In this document: positions 39,451 to 48,098 of the stretch, one piece after another
Layout: every line of letters starts with the position of its first letter
How positions within the stretch are numbered: the first letter of the stretch is position 1
NCBI RefSeq assembly: GCF_000732625.1
Contig: NZ_JPJI01000032.1
Location: 806,001-870,000 of the forward strand
DNA from: Nonlabens ulvanivorans
GTDB taxonomy: Bacteria; Bacteroidota; Bacteroidia; Flavobacteriales; Flavobacteriaceae
Reading direction: 5' to 3'
DNA: 64,000 bases
Program-made: the position numbers and the translations under genes
Notes under the pieces: model-generated
Told to the model about the DNA's origin: nothing
The model's input: only the letters and a program-made list of their open reading frames with translations
Database searches by the model: none

Positions 39451-42277
39451 TCATTTTTAAGCTTTGGTCGTAACTGCCTGATTTGATATTCACAATATAA
39501 ATACCACTTGCAGGCTGAGTTAATGATATGCTTTGTTGCTGACTAGATAGATTCATCATTTCATTGTAAACTTCTTGACCACTTAAATTGTAAATAGTCA
39601 CCTGAGCGTTATCTAAAGCTGTGCCTGAAACTAAGTTGATCGTTCCATTATTTATAGTCGGGAAGAGTTTTATATTATTTTGAGAGATTTGTGACTCTTC
39701 AAACCCTAGAGTATTGAATTGTCCTGTAAACATTCCACGCCCATGTGTAGAGGCTAGTATAGTGTTATCACTAACTCTTAAATCTAGGTCAACCACCTTT
39801 ACACTAGTCATACCGTTATTAGTTTGGGTCCATGTTGGGCTTACGCTATTGAAATCACCTGTAACATAAATTCCTTCTTCCGTTCCTATGATCACTTCTT
39901 CTGCCAGTAATGGGTTTTTAAGAATGGCTTTTACGGGTATATCTGGTAGATTACCTTCTTTACTGGCCCATGTAGTACCACCATCTGTACTATACCATAC
40001 GCTGTCTACTCCGTAATTATGCATGGTGATTAAAATCTCTTGCTCTGTGGCACCAAATTCTATGTCAGACACTGAACCTAAAAATTGAGATCCTGTAATT
40101 TCTGTCCAAACAGGAGATGCTGTGTTGGCATTATCAACCATTATTAGTCTAGAATCTATCGTTCCTAAAAATAATTTGGTCGATGTAATGGTAAAAGGAG
40201 AAACCTTCATTGCAGTAGGTCTTGAAGAACTTATCAAAGCATTGGTAATTGTATTGCAGCTTGCAGCATTAGGTCCTAATGCACAAACTAATATGCCGTT
40301 TGCCCCATTAAAGGTAGCGCCGTTTGCAAAAAACACATCTAGATTTTCATCTAGTTCTGCGACGTTAATAAAATCACCACCACTACCTTGAGAGATAGCA
40401 TATAGGCTACCAGTCCCGAATAGTGAGTTAATCGTGCTGCCTGGAGGAATTGGATAATCTGCATAAAGGTGTGTTTGTCCAGTAACTGATAAGACTACAT
40501 AATTACCGTCTTTGTCAATGTTAGTGTAAGCTCCGTCACCACCTATAGGATCAAAGAATGGTGTCAATCCATTGGCTGGTGCATCATTAGTAAGTTGTGA
40601 GCCGTTATCTTGAGTTCCACCGGCAAAGTCATCACCATCTGCAACATCAGTGTCTGCAATATCTCCATAATAGAATTGTGTCACATTATAACCGTTATTT
40701 CTATTTGCTATCGCGTTAGGCGATGATAATGCGCCACTCAATGAGTTGGCATATGATACACCACCATCAGACCCAATAATTGCTTCATTATTCAGTCCTG
40801 GTCTAAAGGTTAAAGCATGTACATCTGCATGAATAAAAGGGACATTTAATCCATTAAGGTTAGGGTTTTCTGACCATTTTGAAATTTGATTCCAATTATT
40901 TCCACCGTTTGCAGATCTATGTAAATCGATTCCACCAGCATAGATGATTTGGTCATTTGTAGGATCAGTTTCAATTACTAAATCATAAAAAGCTTGTCCT
41001 CTAGTAAAATCTGTTGCAGAGATGCTGTTATCTGCATCATTAGGTTCATTTAAGGCAGTAATTGTAGTTAACTTGTCTGTTGAGATGTATAAATCTGCTC
41101 CAGCTGCGGCATCAACTGCTGCATAAATAAGATTAGCGTTTGTAGGAGAAGTGGCAAGCTCAACACGATCTGTAGAGGCTATAAATTGATCGAGTGTCCA
41201 GTTAGTTCCATCAGTACTAGAATAGATTCTTCCGCCACCTTGACCTATACCTGGAGAAGCGATTGATCCCATAAATAAGGTATTGTCTGCTCCTATTTCA
41301 AAATCGTTAGGCGATACATAAAAGGTGAGTCCGGAAAAACTAAATGATAAAGCAGGATTTTCAATACGTGTCCATGTTGCTCCATCATCTACACTGCGAT
41401 ATAATCCAGCGTTTTGAGCTCCCAGAATATTTGAAGGATTAGCGATATTACCATTAGGTGCGGCATAAAAAGTAGAGCCTACACCTACATAGATTTCACT
41501 AGTACCATTAACGTCTCTTATCGCAATATCATTAACGGTAAATAATCCTGACTTAAATAAAGAGCCACCGCCACTTACGGTACCTGATCCTGCTGGTTGT
41601 ATGTTAACTTGAGACCAAGTAGAGCCACCATCTGTAGTTTTATAGACACCATTACCTATTGCAGCGCCTTGTGCATATTGTTCTCCTGTACCTATATAAA
41701 AGGTGGATGAGTCATTAGGGTCTAATGCATATGCGTTAACGCTTAAGTCACCTGCGATACCTGGTATAATTGTCCATGTTGATGTTGCGCTAGTGATGTC
41801 ATTATTGATCCATAGTCCGCCACCAACGCCACCGGCAAAAACACGATTGTAATCGACGCCATCACCATTATTTGCTCCTACATCAGTAGGGTCAAAAAAC
41901 ACCACACGCGTTCTACCACCAGTATTTAACGGGCCTCTTTCTTGCCATGGTGTGGTATTATTACCTGGCGCACCTAGTGTTGTATATAAACTAGGAGTCG
42001 TAGATTCTACTAAAAAAGGAGTAGGAATTCCTAATGTAGGATTCATGGTTAGTTCCCATTCTCTCTCATTATAAGCATTAGGTGGTAAGCTTAATTTCTT
42101 ACGTTTCTCTTTAGAAAGATTTCTTGTGTCTTTAAATGGACTATTGTCTAGAAATTCTTTGTGCTGTTGTCTTTTAAGAGCGATCTCGCTCAAGTCTTCT
42201 GTTGTAGAGTTAATTACAAATAAGACTGTAATTATCGTAGTCACAGCAATTACAGATAGTAGAATATACTTTTTCAT
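39440..42277 (-). CDS. T9SS-secreted Asp-box (sialidase/VPS10-type propeller) protein
   Basis: 945 residues. N-terminal signal/membrane segment about 1-25. A beta-propeller with several Asp boxes follows: YKTTDGGSTWSQV, YRSVDDGATWTRI, YSSTDGTNWTLD, WYSTDGGTTWASK. The last ~75 residues form a type A type IX secretion sorting domain (FPTINNGTINLVSG, YNLSGQEVYNE, GIYIVNIKSG), so it is exported across the outer membrane and anchored or released there. No catalytic residues of sialidases are identified, so binding or adhesion is as likely as hydrolysis. It begins 34 bases after dgt and may be in its operon. Confidence 0.9.
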   Translation of the reverse strand: MKKYILLSVIAVTTIITVLFVINSTTEDLSEIALKRQQHKEFLDNSPFKDTRNLSKEKRKKLSLPPNAYNEREWELTMNPTLGIPTPFLVESTTPSLYTTLGAPGNNTTPWQERGPLNTGGRTRVVFFDPTDVGANNGDGVDYNRVFAGGVGGGLWINNDITSATSTWTIIPGIAGDLSVNAYALDPNDSSTFYIGTGEQYAQGAAIGNGVYKTTDGGSTWSQVNIQPAGSGTVSGGGSLFKSGLFTVNDIAIRDVNGTSEIYVGVGSTFYAAPNGNIANPSNILGAQNAGLYRSVDDGATWTRIENPALSFSFSGLTFYVSPNDFEIGADNTLFMGSIASPGIGQGGGRIYSSTDGTNWTLDQFIASTDRVELATSPTNANLIYAAVDAAAGADLYISTDKLTTITALNEPNDADNSISATDFTRGQAFYDLVIETDPTNDQIIYAGGIDLHRSANGGNNWNQISKWSENPNLNGLNVPFIHADVHALTFRPGLNNEAIIGSDGGVSYANSLSGALSSPNAIANRNNGYNVTQFYYGDIADTDVADGDDFAGGTQDNGSQLTNDAPANGLTPFFDPIGGDGAYTNIDKDGNYVVLSVTGQTHLYADYPIPPGSTINSLFGTGSLYAISQGSGGDFINVAELDENLDVFFANGATFNGANGILVCALGPNAASCNTITNALISSSRPTAMKVSPFTITSTKLFLGTIDSRLIMVDNANTASPVWTEITGSQFLGSVSDIEFGATEQEILITMHNYGVDSVWYSTDGGTTWASKEGNLPDIPVKAILKNPLLAEEVIIGTEEGIYVTGDFNSVSPTWTQTNNGMTSVKVVDLDLRVSDNTILASTHGRGMFTGQFNTLGFEESQISQNNIKLFPTINNGTINLVSGTALDNAQVTIYNLSGQEVYNEMMNLSSQQQSISLTQPASGIYIVNIKSGSYDQSLKMIIE

Positions 42278-42311
42278 AAAAAATTATATTTTTAAAGATA
42301 CAAAAAGCTCT

Positions 42312-43646
42312 TTATTTAATAGATCCATTGATAACACTGAAGAGTTGTAGTGCTCTACTATCAGTTAATGAAGCCACATAACCACACGCATTTAAGATAC
42401 GCTCATATAGCGATGACGTGTTTTTTTGCAATCCAGAGCAAGTGTTCAAAATAAGTTTATCATAAATCGATTTATTATCTTCTAGATCATTTACAGTTGC
42501 TGTGATTACCGCATGCAGTATATCTGTCAATATTTTATAGCCAGCGATTTCTTTTTGGATCACTTCTTCATTACGATATACCTTTTCTATAGTAATCGCA
42601 AGAATATCATCTATTTGTGGTTTGAACTGGGACTTATCAGTTAGGGCATGTTTATAAGTGCCATTAAGAATTGTTTCTTCATTATTCATAAATACATCTA
42701 CACAATCAGTAATCAGGTTATTGATAGCTAGTGACCTTAGGTAGGTTAATCTTTCTGCGGTAGAGGTTAATTGTGAGTAGACTTCTGACTTAATATTCTT
42801 GCGCACCAAATTAATTAGGTATTCCAAAGCAAAATCTTCAGGAATCCAACCTAGATTAATTCCGTCTTCAAAGTCTATGATAGTGTAGCAAATATCATCT
42901 GCAGCTTCAACCAGATAGGTGAGTGGATGACGCATGTATGGTTCCATGCTAGAGTCATTATTTTTAATTCCTAACTCTTGAGCGACATCTTTAAAGTGTT
43001 CTAGATCTGCTTGAAAAACACCAAATTTCTTTTGGGATATGTGATTAGTCGGCTTTAATGGTAAAGATTCTTTAGGGTATTTTGTAAAAGCGCCTAAAGT
43101 GGCATACGACAATCTTAAGCCGCCAGGAGTTCCTGGAGAATCTAGATTAAGTAGTCGGTATCCATTTGCGTTTCCTTCATAATCGATGAGGTCTTGTTGT
43201 TGCTTTCGCGAAAGCGAATCCATAAAAACCTTTCCTTTACCACTTGAGAAGTAACTACCTATAGCATTCTCTCCACTATGACCGAATGGTGGATTACCGA
43301 TATCATGCGCTAATGATGCAGCGGCAACGATGGCACCAAAATCCTGCATTTTATATCCTGCTTCTACTAATGATGGGTGCTTTTCTAATATGCGTTGTCC
43401 GGCCATACGACCTAAGGAACGACCTACTACAGATACTTCTAGACTGTGCGTTAATCTAGTGTGTACAAAGCCAGTCTGGCTTAATGGGATGACCTGTGTT
43501 TTATCTTGCAGACTACGGAAATGTTGTGAGAATATCACTCGGTCATAGTCTACTTCAAAACCTAGTCGTAATTCATCTTGTAATTTTCTAGGTCTAGGTG
43601 CTGTGTCGCCGTGTCTTTTTAAGGATAGTAGGTTTTCCCAATTCAT
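42312..43646 (-). CDS. dgt: Deoxyguanosinetriphosphate triphosphohydrolase (dGTPase)
   Basis: 444 residues. HD-domain enzyme that splits dGTP to deoxyguanosine and triphosphate. Motifs: FRSLQDKTQV, RLTHSLEVSVVG, and the HD metal site SLAHDIGNPPFGHSGE, plus the later VEAADDICYTIID. The palindrome at 43202-43215 is read as DSLSRKQ, the third possible frame of the element, in a loop. The start is ATG 43646, divergent from the TonB receptor gene. Confidence 0.93.
   Translation of the reverse strand: MNWENLLSLKRHGDTAPRPRKLQDELRLGFEVDYDRVIFSQHFRSLQDKTQVIPLSQTGFVHTRLTHSLEVSVVGRSLGRMAGQRILEKHPSLVEAGYKMQDFGAIVAAASLAHDIGNPPFGHSGENAIGSYFSSGKGKVFMDSLSRKQQQDLIDYEGNANGYRLLNLDSPGTPGGLRLSYATLGAFTKYPKESLPLKPTNHISQKKFGVFQADLEHFKDVAQELGIKNNDSSMEPYMRHPLTYLVEAADDICYTIIDFEDGINLGWIPEDFALEYLINLVRKNIKSEVYSQLTSTAERLTYLRSLAINNLITDCVDVFMNNEETILNGTYKHALTDKSQFKPQIDDILAITIEKVYRNEEVIQKEIAGYKILTDILHAVITATVNDLEDNKSIYDKLILNTCSGLQKNTSSLYERILNACGYVASLTDSRALQLFSVINGSIK
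43202..43215. repeat. GCTTTCGCGAAAGC palindrome, copy 12
   Basis: Exact core in dgt, read as LSRK, a different frame from AFAKA. Confidence 0.95.
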
Positions 43647-43716
43647 GATGATGCTTTAGGGCTGCAATATAAGAAGGCTAAACCATAAAAACAGGCCTAT
43701 AAAGATTTACCATTTC

Positions 43717-43757
43717 TTAACAATTCCTATGCAGATAGTTAATGTTCACATAACCTG
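43717..43757 (+). promoter_or_regulatory. Phased TAAC-type repeats upstream of the TonB receptor
   Basis: TAACAAT (43718), TAATGTT (43740) and TAACCTG (43751) lie in 11-base register, skipping one degenerate unit. Similar in style to the 33793 array, but weaker. Confidence 0.3.
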
Positions 43758-43804
43758 TTTGCGTCGTTTACTGCTGTTTATTTGCAAAATATAAATAACA
43801 CGTA

Positions 43805-46582
43805 ATGAACAAGTTAGTTTTTATTTTATTATTTTTCGTAACTGCCTTAGCGTCAGCGCAAAACGGAACTATTGCCGGGACAATTATTGATAAGGATTAT
43901 AATGATGAGCCAGTAGCATTTGCATCAATACAAGTAAAAGGTACTTCAAAAGGAGCTCAATCTGATATGGACGGTAAGTTTACCATTTCCATCTCTCCGG
44001 GCACTTACACATTGATTGTAACCTTTGTTGGGATGCAAACGGTTGAAACACCTGTAACAGTTGTGGCTGGTAATAAAACAGATCTTACAATTCCTATGAC
44101 TGCAGAAGCAGCGGCTTTAGATGATATAGTAATTACTGTTCAAATTAGTAGAGAAAAAGAAGAGGTCTTGCTCAAGGAACAACAGCAAGCTGTTGAAATA
44201 AAACAAGAGATTGGCGCACAAGAAATGTCACGTAAAGGTGCAGGAGATGTTGCAGCGGCTGTCTCAAAAACGACGGGAGTTTCTAAACAAGAAGGAAGTA
44301 GTGATGTCTATGTTAGAGGTTTAGGAGATCGGTATAATTTTACTTCTTTGAATGGATTGCCGTTACCTTCTAATAATCCTTTTTACAAAAACATTGAGCT
44401 GGGAATATTTAGTACAGACATAGTACAGTCTGTATCTATTGATAAAGTAATGAATGTAGAAAGTTATGCTGAGTTTGCTGGGGCAAATATTGATATTGTT
44501 ACTAAAAATTATAACGGCAAAGGTATGTTTGAAGTTACAGTTGGAAGTAAATATAATTCAGCTGCAATGGGTGAGGATAATTTTAGATTACAGGATGGAC
44601 CAGGAAGAACTGGTTTTTATGACACTGATATTCCTAGTAATCCTTTAGGGAGCTACAATTTTCCAACTAGTTGGAATCCTCAATCAACTAATACACCTTT
44701 AGGGTTAAGTTTTGGTATTAGAGCAGGAAAGAGATTTAGTATCGGAGAAGATGGTAAATTAGGGGTTTTTGCAAATATTAGCCATGACAATAGCTTTAGA
44801 TATATTAATGGTGCATTTAAGTCTAGTGTAACCAAACAAGGTTTCGCTAATAAAGATTTTGAGTACGAAGATTTTTCATACGGCACGAACACTACTGGTA
44901 TATTAAATATGGGGTATCAGATAAATAGTGCAAATAATATTACTTATAATTTTTTATTGATTAACGATACAAGTCAAAATCATAGAGAATCTTTAGGTAG
45001 AGAAGTTGATGTTGCAGATGAAAATGCTTTTATACGTCGTTCAAATTTTGATAGAACAACATTGTTAATTAATCAATTATTAGGGAGTCATGATTTATCC
45101 GATAGGCTAGATTTAAAATGGGGACTTGCTTATAATATTGTTAAAAATGATACGCCAGATCGTATGAAAAACTACTTACAACCTGCGAGTGAAGGTAGTT
45201 CTGACTTTATTTTCAATAATGATGTGTCTGCAACTAACCATAGGTTTTTCCAAGAAATAGAAGATAATGAGATTGCAGCCAATGCTTCTTTGGAATATAA
45301 AATAGGAGGTAAAGAAGATGAATACGGTGACATGCAATACAAAGGGAAATTATTTGGTGGTTATAGTGCTCGTATGAGAACAGTTGATTTTCAGGCTACT
45401 CAGTTTAATTTTAGAATAATTAATAATCGTATCGTAGATCCAAATAATTTAGATAATTACTTTAATCAAGCTAATTTTGCCTCTGGTGATTATAGTATAT
45501 CAACTTTTAATGGTGGTATACAATCACCTAATGCATTAGTGCCTCAAACTTATAATGGTGATCAAACAATTCATGCTGGATTTATAGGAGCTTCATATCA
45601 ATTGACTGAAAAATTATTTTTAAAAGGTGGATTGAGAGCTGAATATATTGACCAAGCTCTGGAGTATAATACCATTTTATTACCGAATGGAGAGACTAAC
45701 TTTGATACATTTCAAATCTTGCCTAGCCTTGTCGCAAAGTATGCACTTAATGAAAAACAAAATTTAAGATTTGGTGCGTCTAAAACTTATACTTTGCCTC
45801 AATTTAGAGAAAGAGCGCCTTTCCCAATTGAAGATGAAAATGAAAATATTGAATTTGGTAATCCTGACCTTTCTATTTCTACAGATTATAATTTAGATGT
45901 TAAATGGGAGATATTTCCGAAAGACGATGAGGTGATTGCGGTAACTGGATTTGGTAAATTGATTCAAGATCCTATCAACAAATTAGTTGTAGCTTCTTCA
46001 ACTAATGACTTTTCATATGTGAATTCAGGAGAAAGTGCATATGCTGTTGGTCTAGAGCTAGAGGCGAGAAAAAATATTTTTAAAAGAGAGATATCCGGTG
46101 AAGAAAATGATTTAGAAGAGAAGCTTTCATTTGGCGCCAATGTTTCCTATTTATACACAGTCCAGGATTTTGACGAAGAGAAAATACGTGAGGAAACTGA
46201 TTTAAATGTAGAATTTACTAATGAAGAAGGCCAATTAACTGGCGCTTCTCCTATCCTTGTTAATGGTGATATTTCTTATTTGAGAGAGTTCGATAATGAT
46301 AAAAGTGTGTTAGCAACTTTATCTTATAATTATTACAGTGAAAGGTTATATGCTATTGGAACAAATAATGATTTAGGAAATCAATTTGATGAAGCAGTGG
46401 GAACATTGGATTTCATCTTAAAAACTAATCTTTCTAAAAAATTTGGTATTAGTTTATCTGCAAAAAATTTAACTAACCCTACAGTTTCAAGATTTCAAGA
46501 GGATACAGCAATCGGTGATGTGAATGTCTTAGAGTTTCAAAGAGGAATCGATGTTAACCTAGGCTTAACATTCAAATTTTAA
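43805..46582 (+). CDS. TonB-dependent outer-membrane receptor with CarboxypepD_reg domain
   Basis: 925 residues. Signal peptide 1-18 (LASAQ). A CarboxypepD_reg beta-sandwich (about 20-110) and a TonB plug (DVAAAVSKTTGVSKQEG, then DVYVRGLGDRYNFTSLNGL) are followed by a large barrel ending in an aromatic residue (LGLTFKF). There is no SusD gene. A lipoprotein gene follows after a terminator, then a PiT phosphate transporter. The ligand is unknown; neighbours suggest a phosphorus compound, but this is inference. Phased TAAC-type repeats lie upstream at 43717-43757. Confidence 0.92.
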   Translation: MNKLVFILLFFVTALASAQNGTIAGTIIDKDYNDEPVAFASIQVKGTSKGAQSDMDGKFTISISPGTYTLIVTFVGMQTVETPVTVVAGNKTDLTIPMTAEAAALDDIVITVQISREKEEVLLKEQQQAVEIKQEIGAQEMSRKGAGDVAAAVSKTTGVSKQEGSSDVYVRGLGDRYNFTSLNGLPLPSNNPFYKNIELGIFSTDIVQSVSIDKVMNVESYAEFAGANIDIVTKNYNGKGMFEVTVGSKYNSAAMGEDNFRLQDGPGRTGFYDTDIPSNPLGSYNFPTSWNPQSTNTPLGLSFGIRAGKRFSIGEDGKLGVFANISHDNSFRYINGAFKSSVTKQGFANKDFEYEDFSYGTNTTGILNMGYQINSANNITYNFLLINDTSQNHRESLGREVDVADENAFIRRSNFDRTTLLINQLLGSHDLSDRLDLKWGLAYNIVKNDTPDRMKNYLQPASEGSSDFIFNNDVSATNHRFFQEIEDNEIAANASLEYKIGGKEDEYGDMQYKGKLFGGYSARMRTVDFQATQFNFRIINNRIVDPNNLDNYFNQANFASGDYSISTFNGGIQSPNALVPQTYNGDQTIHAGFIGASYQLTEKLFLKGGLRAEYIDQALEYNTILLPNGETNFDTFQILPSLVAKYALNEKQNLRFGASKTYTLPQFRERAPFPIEDENENIEFGNPDLSISTDYNLDVKWEIFPKDDEVIAVTGFGKLIQDPINKLVVASSTNDFSYVNSGESAYAVGLELEARKNIFKREISGEENDLEEKLSFGANVSYLYTVQDFDEEKIREETDLNVEFTNEEGQLTGASPILVNGDISYLREFDNDKSVLATLSYNYYSERLYAIGTNNDLGNQFDEAVGTLDFILKTNLSKKFGISLSAKNLTNPTVSRFQEDTAIGDVNVLEFQRGIDVNLGLTFKF

Positions 46583-46600
46583 TAACTACTACACTAATTT

Positions 46601-46628
46601 AAAGGGCTCAGAGGAATCTGAGCCCTTT
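46601..46628 (+). terminator. Terminator after the TonB receptor
   Basis: Perfect 12-base arms AAAGGGCTCAGA / TCTGAGCCCTTT with a 4-base loop and a T run. Confidence 0.85.
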
Positions 46629-46733
46629 TTTTATGCATTTTCAATTAATAGTTATTTAAAATTAGAAATACACCATCTTAACGTTGTGTTTGTTTCTTTG
46701 TCAAGAATTAAACAACAATAATTAAAACTTTAA

Positions 46734-47900
46734 ATGATGAAAAAATTATTCATATCTATGCTTGCAGTTGCTGCTTTGACAGTTTCATGTAGTGATGATG
46801 ACACAACAGGTGGTGATACTGCTATAACTGTTGATGCAAATGATTTTCAGGGTACTTTTACTGAAGCAGGTGTTATAAGACTTGATGCTGGGTTAACTTA
46901 TAAATTAACAGGGGCTGTAGTTATTGAAGATGGTGTGGAATTAGAGATTCCTGCTGGAACCGTTATAGAGGCAGTAGGTGGTACCTCTTCTTATATTGCG
47001 ATTGCTCAAGGTGGTTTAATAGATGTTCAAGGAACAGCAACTAATCCAGTTGTGATGACATCTGGTTTAGCAACAAAAACTGCCGGAGATTGGGGTGGAC
47101 TTGTATTGTGTGGTAAAGCACCTTCTAATAAAGGTGGAAGTGTAACTGCAGAGGTTTCTGGTTTAACTTACGGTGGTACTGAGACTACAGATTCTAGTGG
47201 TTCTATCCGTTATTTAAGAGTTGAATATGCAGGAGCTACTTTTAATTCTTCAAAAGAATTTAATGGAGTTTCTTTCTTTGGTGTTGGTAGTGGTACAACT
47301 GTCGATTATGTACAAGTATTTGAAGGTAATGATGATGGTTTTGAGTTTTTTGGTGGTAATGTAACTGCAAATCACTTAGTAGTTAATAATCCAACAGATG
47401 ATGCTTTTGACTGGACTGAAGGATGGCAAGGTGCAGGTTCTTTCTGGTATGCAGATCTTACTTCTGGTAGAGGACATAGAATTATTGAAGCTGATAACTT
47501 AGAAGCAGACAACAATGCTACTCCTATCTCTAGTCCTACTATAACAAATTTGACTGGTGTTGGTAACGGAGATGGAACTGAAGATGATGGTCTTAAAATT
47601 CGTCGTGGAACTAAAGGTGATTTTGATAACATAGTTTTAGTCGGTCATAATGAATCGATAGAAATTGATGACGCAGCAACTACTGCATTCTTTGCAGCAG
47701 GTTCTGAGTTAATTTTCACAAACGTAGCTATTACTACTACAGATGCATTAATGAATGTTGATGGGACTGATTTTTCAACTCGCGCTGATGTAATCGCAAC
47801 ATACCCGAATGCGGTAATTACTGAAAATGCTACAGCTACAGGTGCAGGTAGTGGAACTGCGGTTCCTGCATGGGCTCAAGGATGGACTACTGGACTGTAA
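46734..47900 (+). CDS. Lipoprotein with beta-helix-like repeats, partner of the TonB receptor
   Basis: 388 residues (or 387 from the second Met). Lipoprotein signal ends at Cys19 (ALTVSC), followed by the SDDD acidic tether usual for surface-exposed Bacteroidetes lipoproteins. The mature part is Gly/Thr/Val rich with short parallel strands (GVELEIPAGTVIEAVGG, VNNPTDDAFDWTEGWQGAG), suggesting a right-handed beta-helix. No enzymatic motif is identified. It lies 152 bases after the receptor, separated by a terminator, so it probably has its own promoter. It may be a surface partner that delivers ligand, or a binding protein. Confidence 0.83.
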   Translation: MMKKLFISMLAVAALTVSCSDDDTTGGDTAITVDANDFQGTFTEAGVIRLDAGLTYKLTGAVVIEDGVELEIPAGTVIEAVGGTSSYIAIAQGGLIDVQGTATNPVVMTSGLATKTAGDWGGLVLCGKAPSNKGGSVTAEVSGLTYGGTETTDSSGSIRYLRVEYAGATFNSSKEFNGVSFFGVGSGTTVDYVQVFEGNDDGFEFFGGNVTANHLVVNNPTDDAFDWTEGWQGAGSFWYADLTSGRGHRIIEADNLEADNNATPISSPTITNLTGVGNGDGTEDDGLKIRRGTKGDFDNIVLVGHNESIEIDDAATTAFFAAGSELIFTNVAITTTDALMNVDGTDFSTRADVIATYPNAVITENATATGAGSGTAVPAWAQGWTTGL

Positions 47901-47925
47901 TTAAAAGTCTTTTACTTATTATAAG

Positions 47926-47953
47926 AAAAAGCCACTCAATAGAGTGGCTTTTT
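47926..47953 (+). terminator. Terminator after the lipoprotein gene
   Basis: Perfect 12-base arms AAAAAGCCACTC / GAGTGGCTTTTT with a 4-base loop. Confidence 0.85.
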
Positions 47954-47993
47954 TTATGAAACTAGGTTATGTTCTTTAGGTTTTAATAATATA

Positions 47994-48009
47994 CGCTTTC
48001 GCGAAAGCG
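47994..48009. repeat. GCTTTCGCGAAAGC palindrome, copy 13
   Basis: Exact 16-base palindrome in the spacer between the lipoprotein and the PiT transporter gene. Confidence 0.95.
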
Positions 48010-48033
48010 GAATCTTACAAGTGAGATGAATTT

Positions 48034-48060
48034 ATAACACTTAGGTAACGTACAGTAACT
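48034..48060 (+). promoter_or_regulatory. TAAC direct repeats upstream of the PiT transporter
   Basis: TAAC at 48035, 48046 and 48056 (steps of 11 and 10 bases) about 40-65 bases before the ATG. It may be a PhoB-type binding site; the match is short. Confidence 0.35.
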
Positions 48061-48098
48061 AATAAAGTATGATTTTTGCACTCTTAAATTAGCCTCAA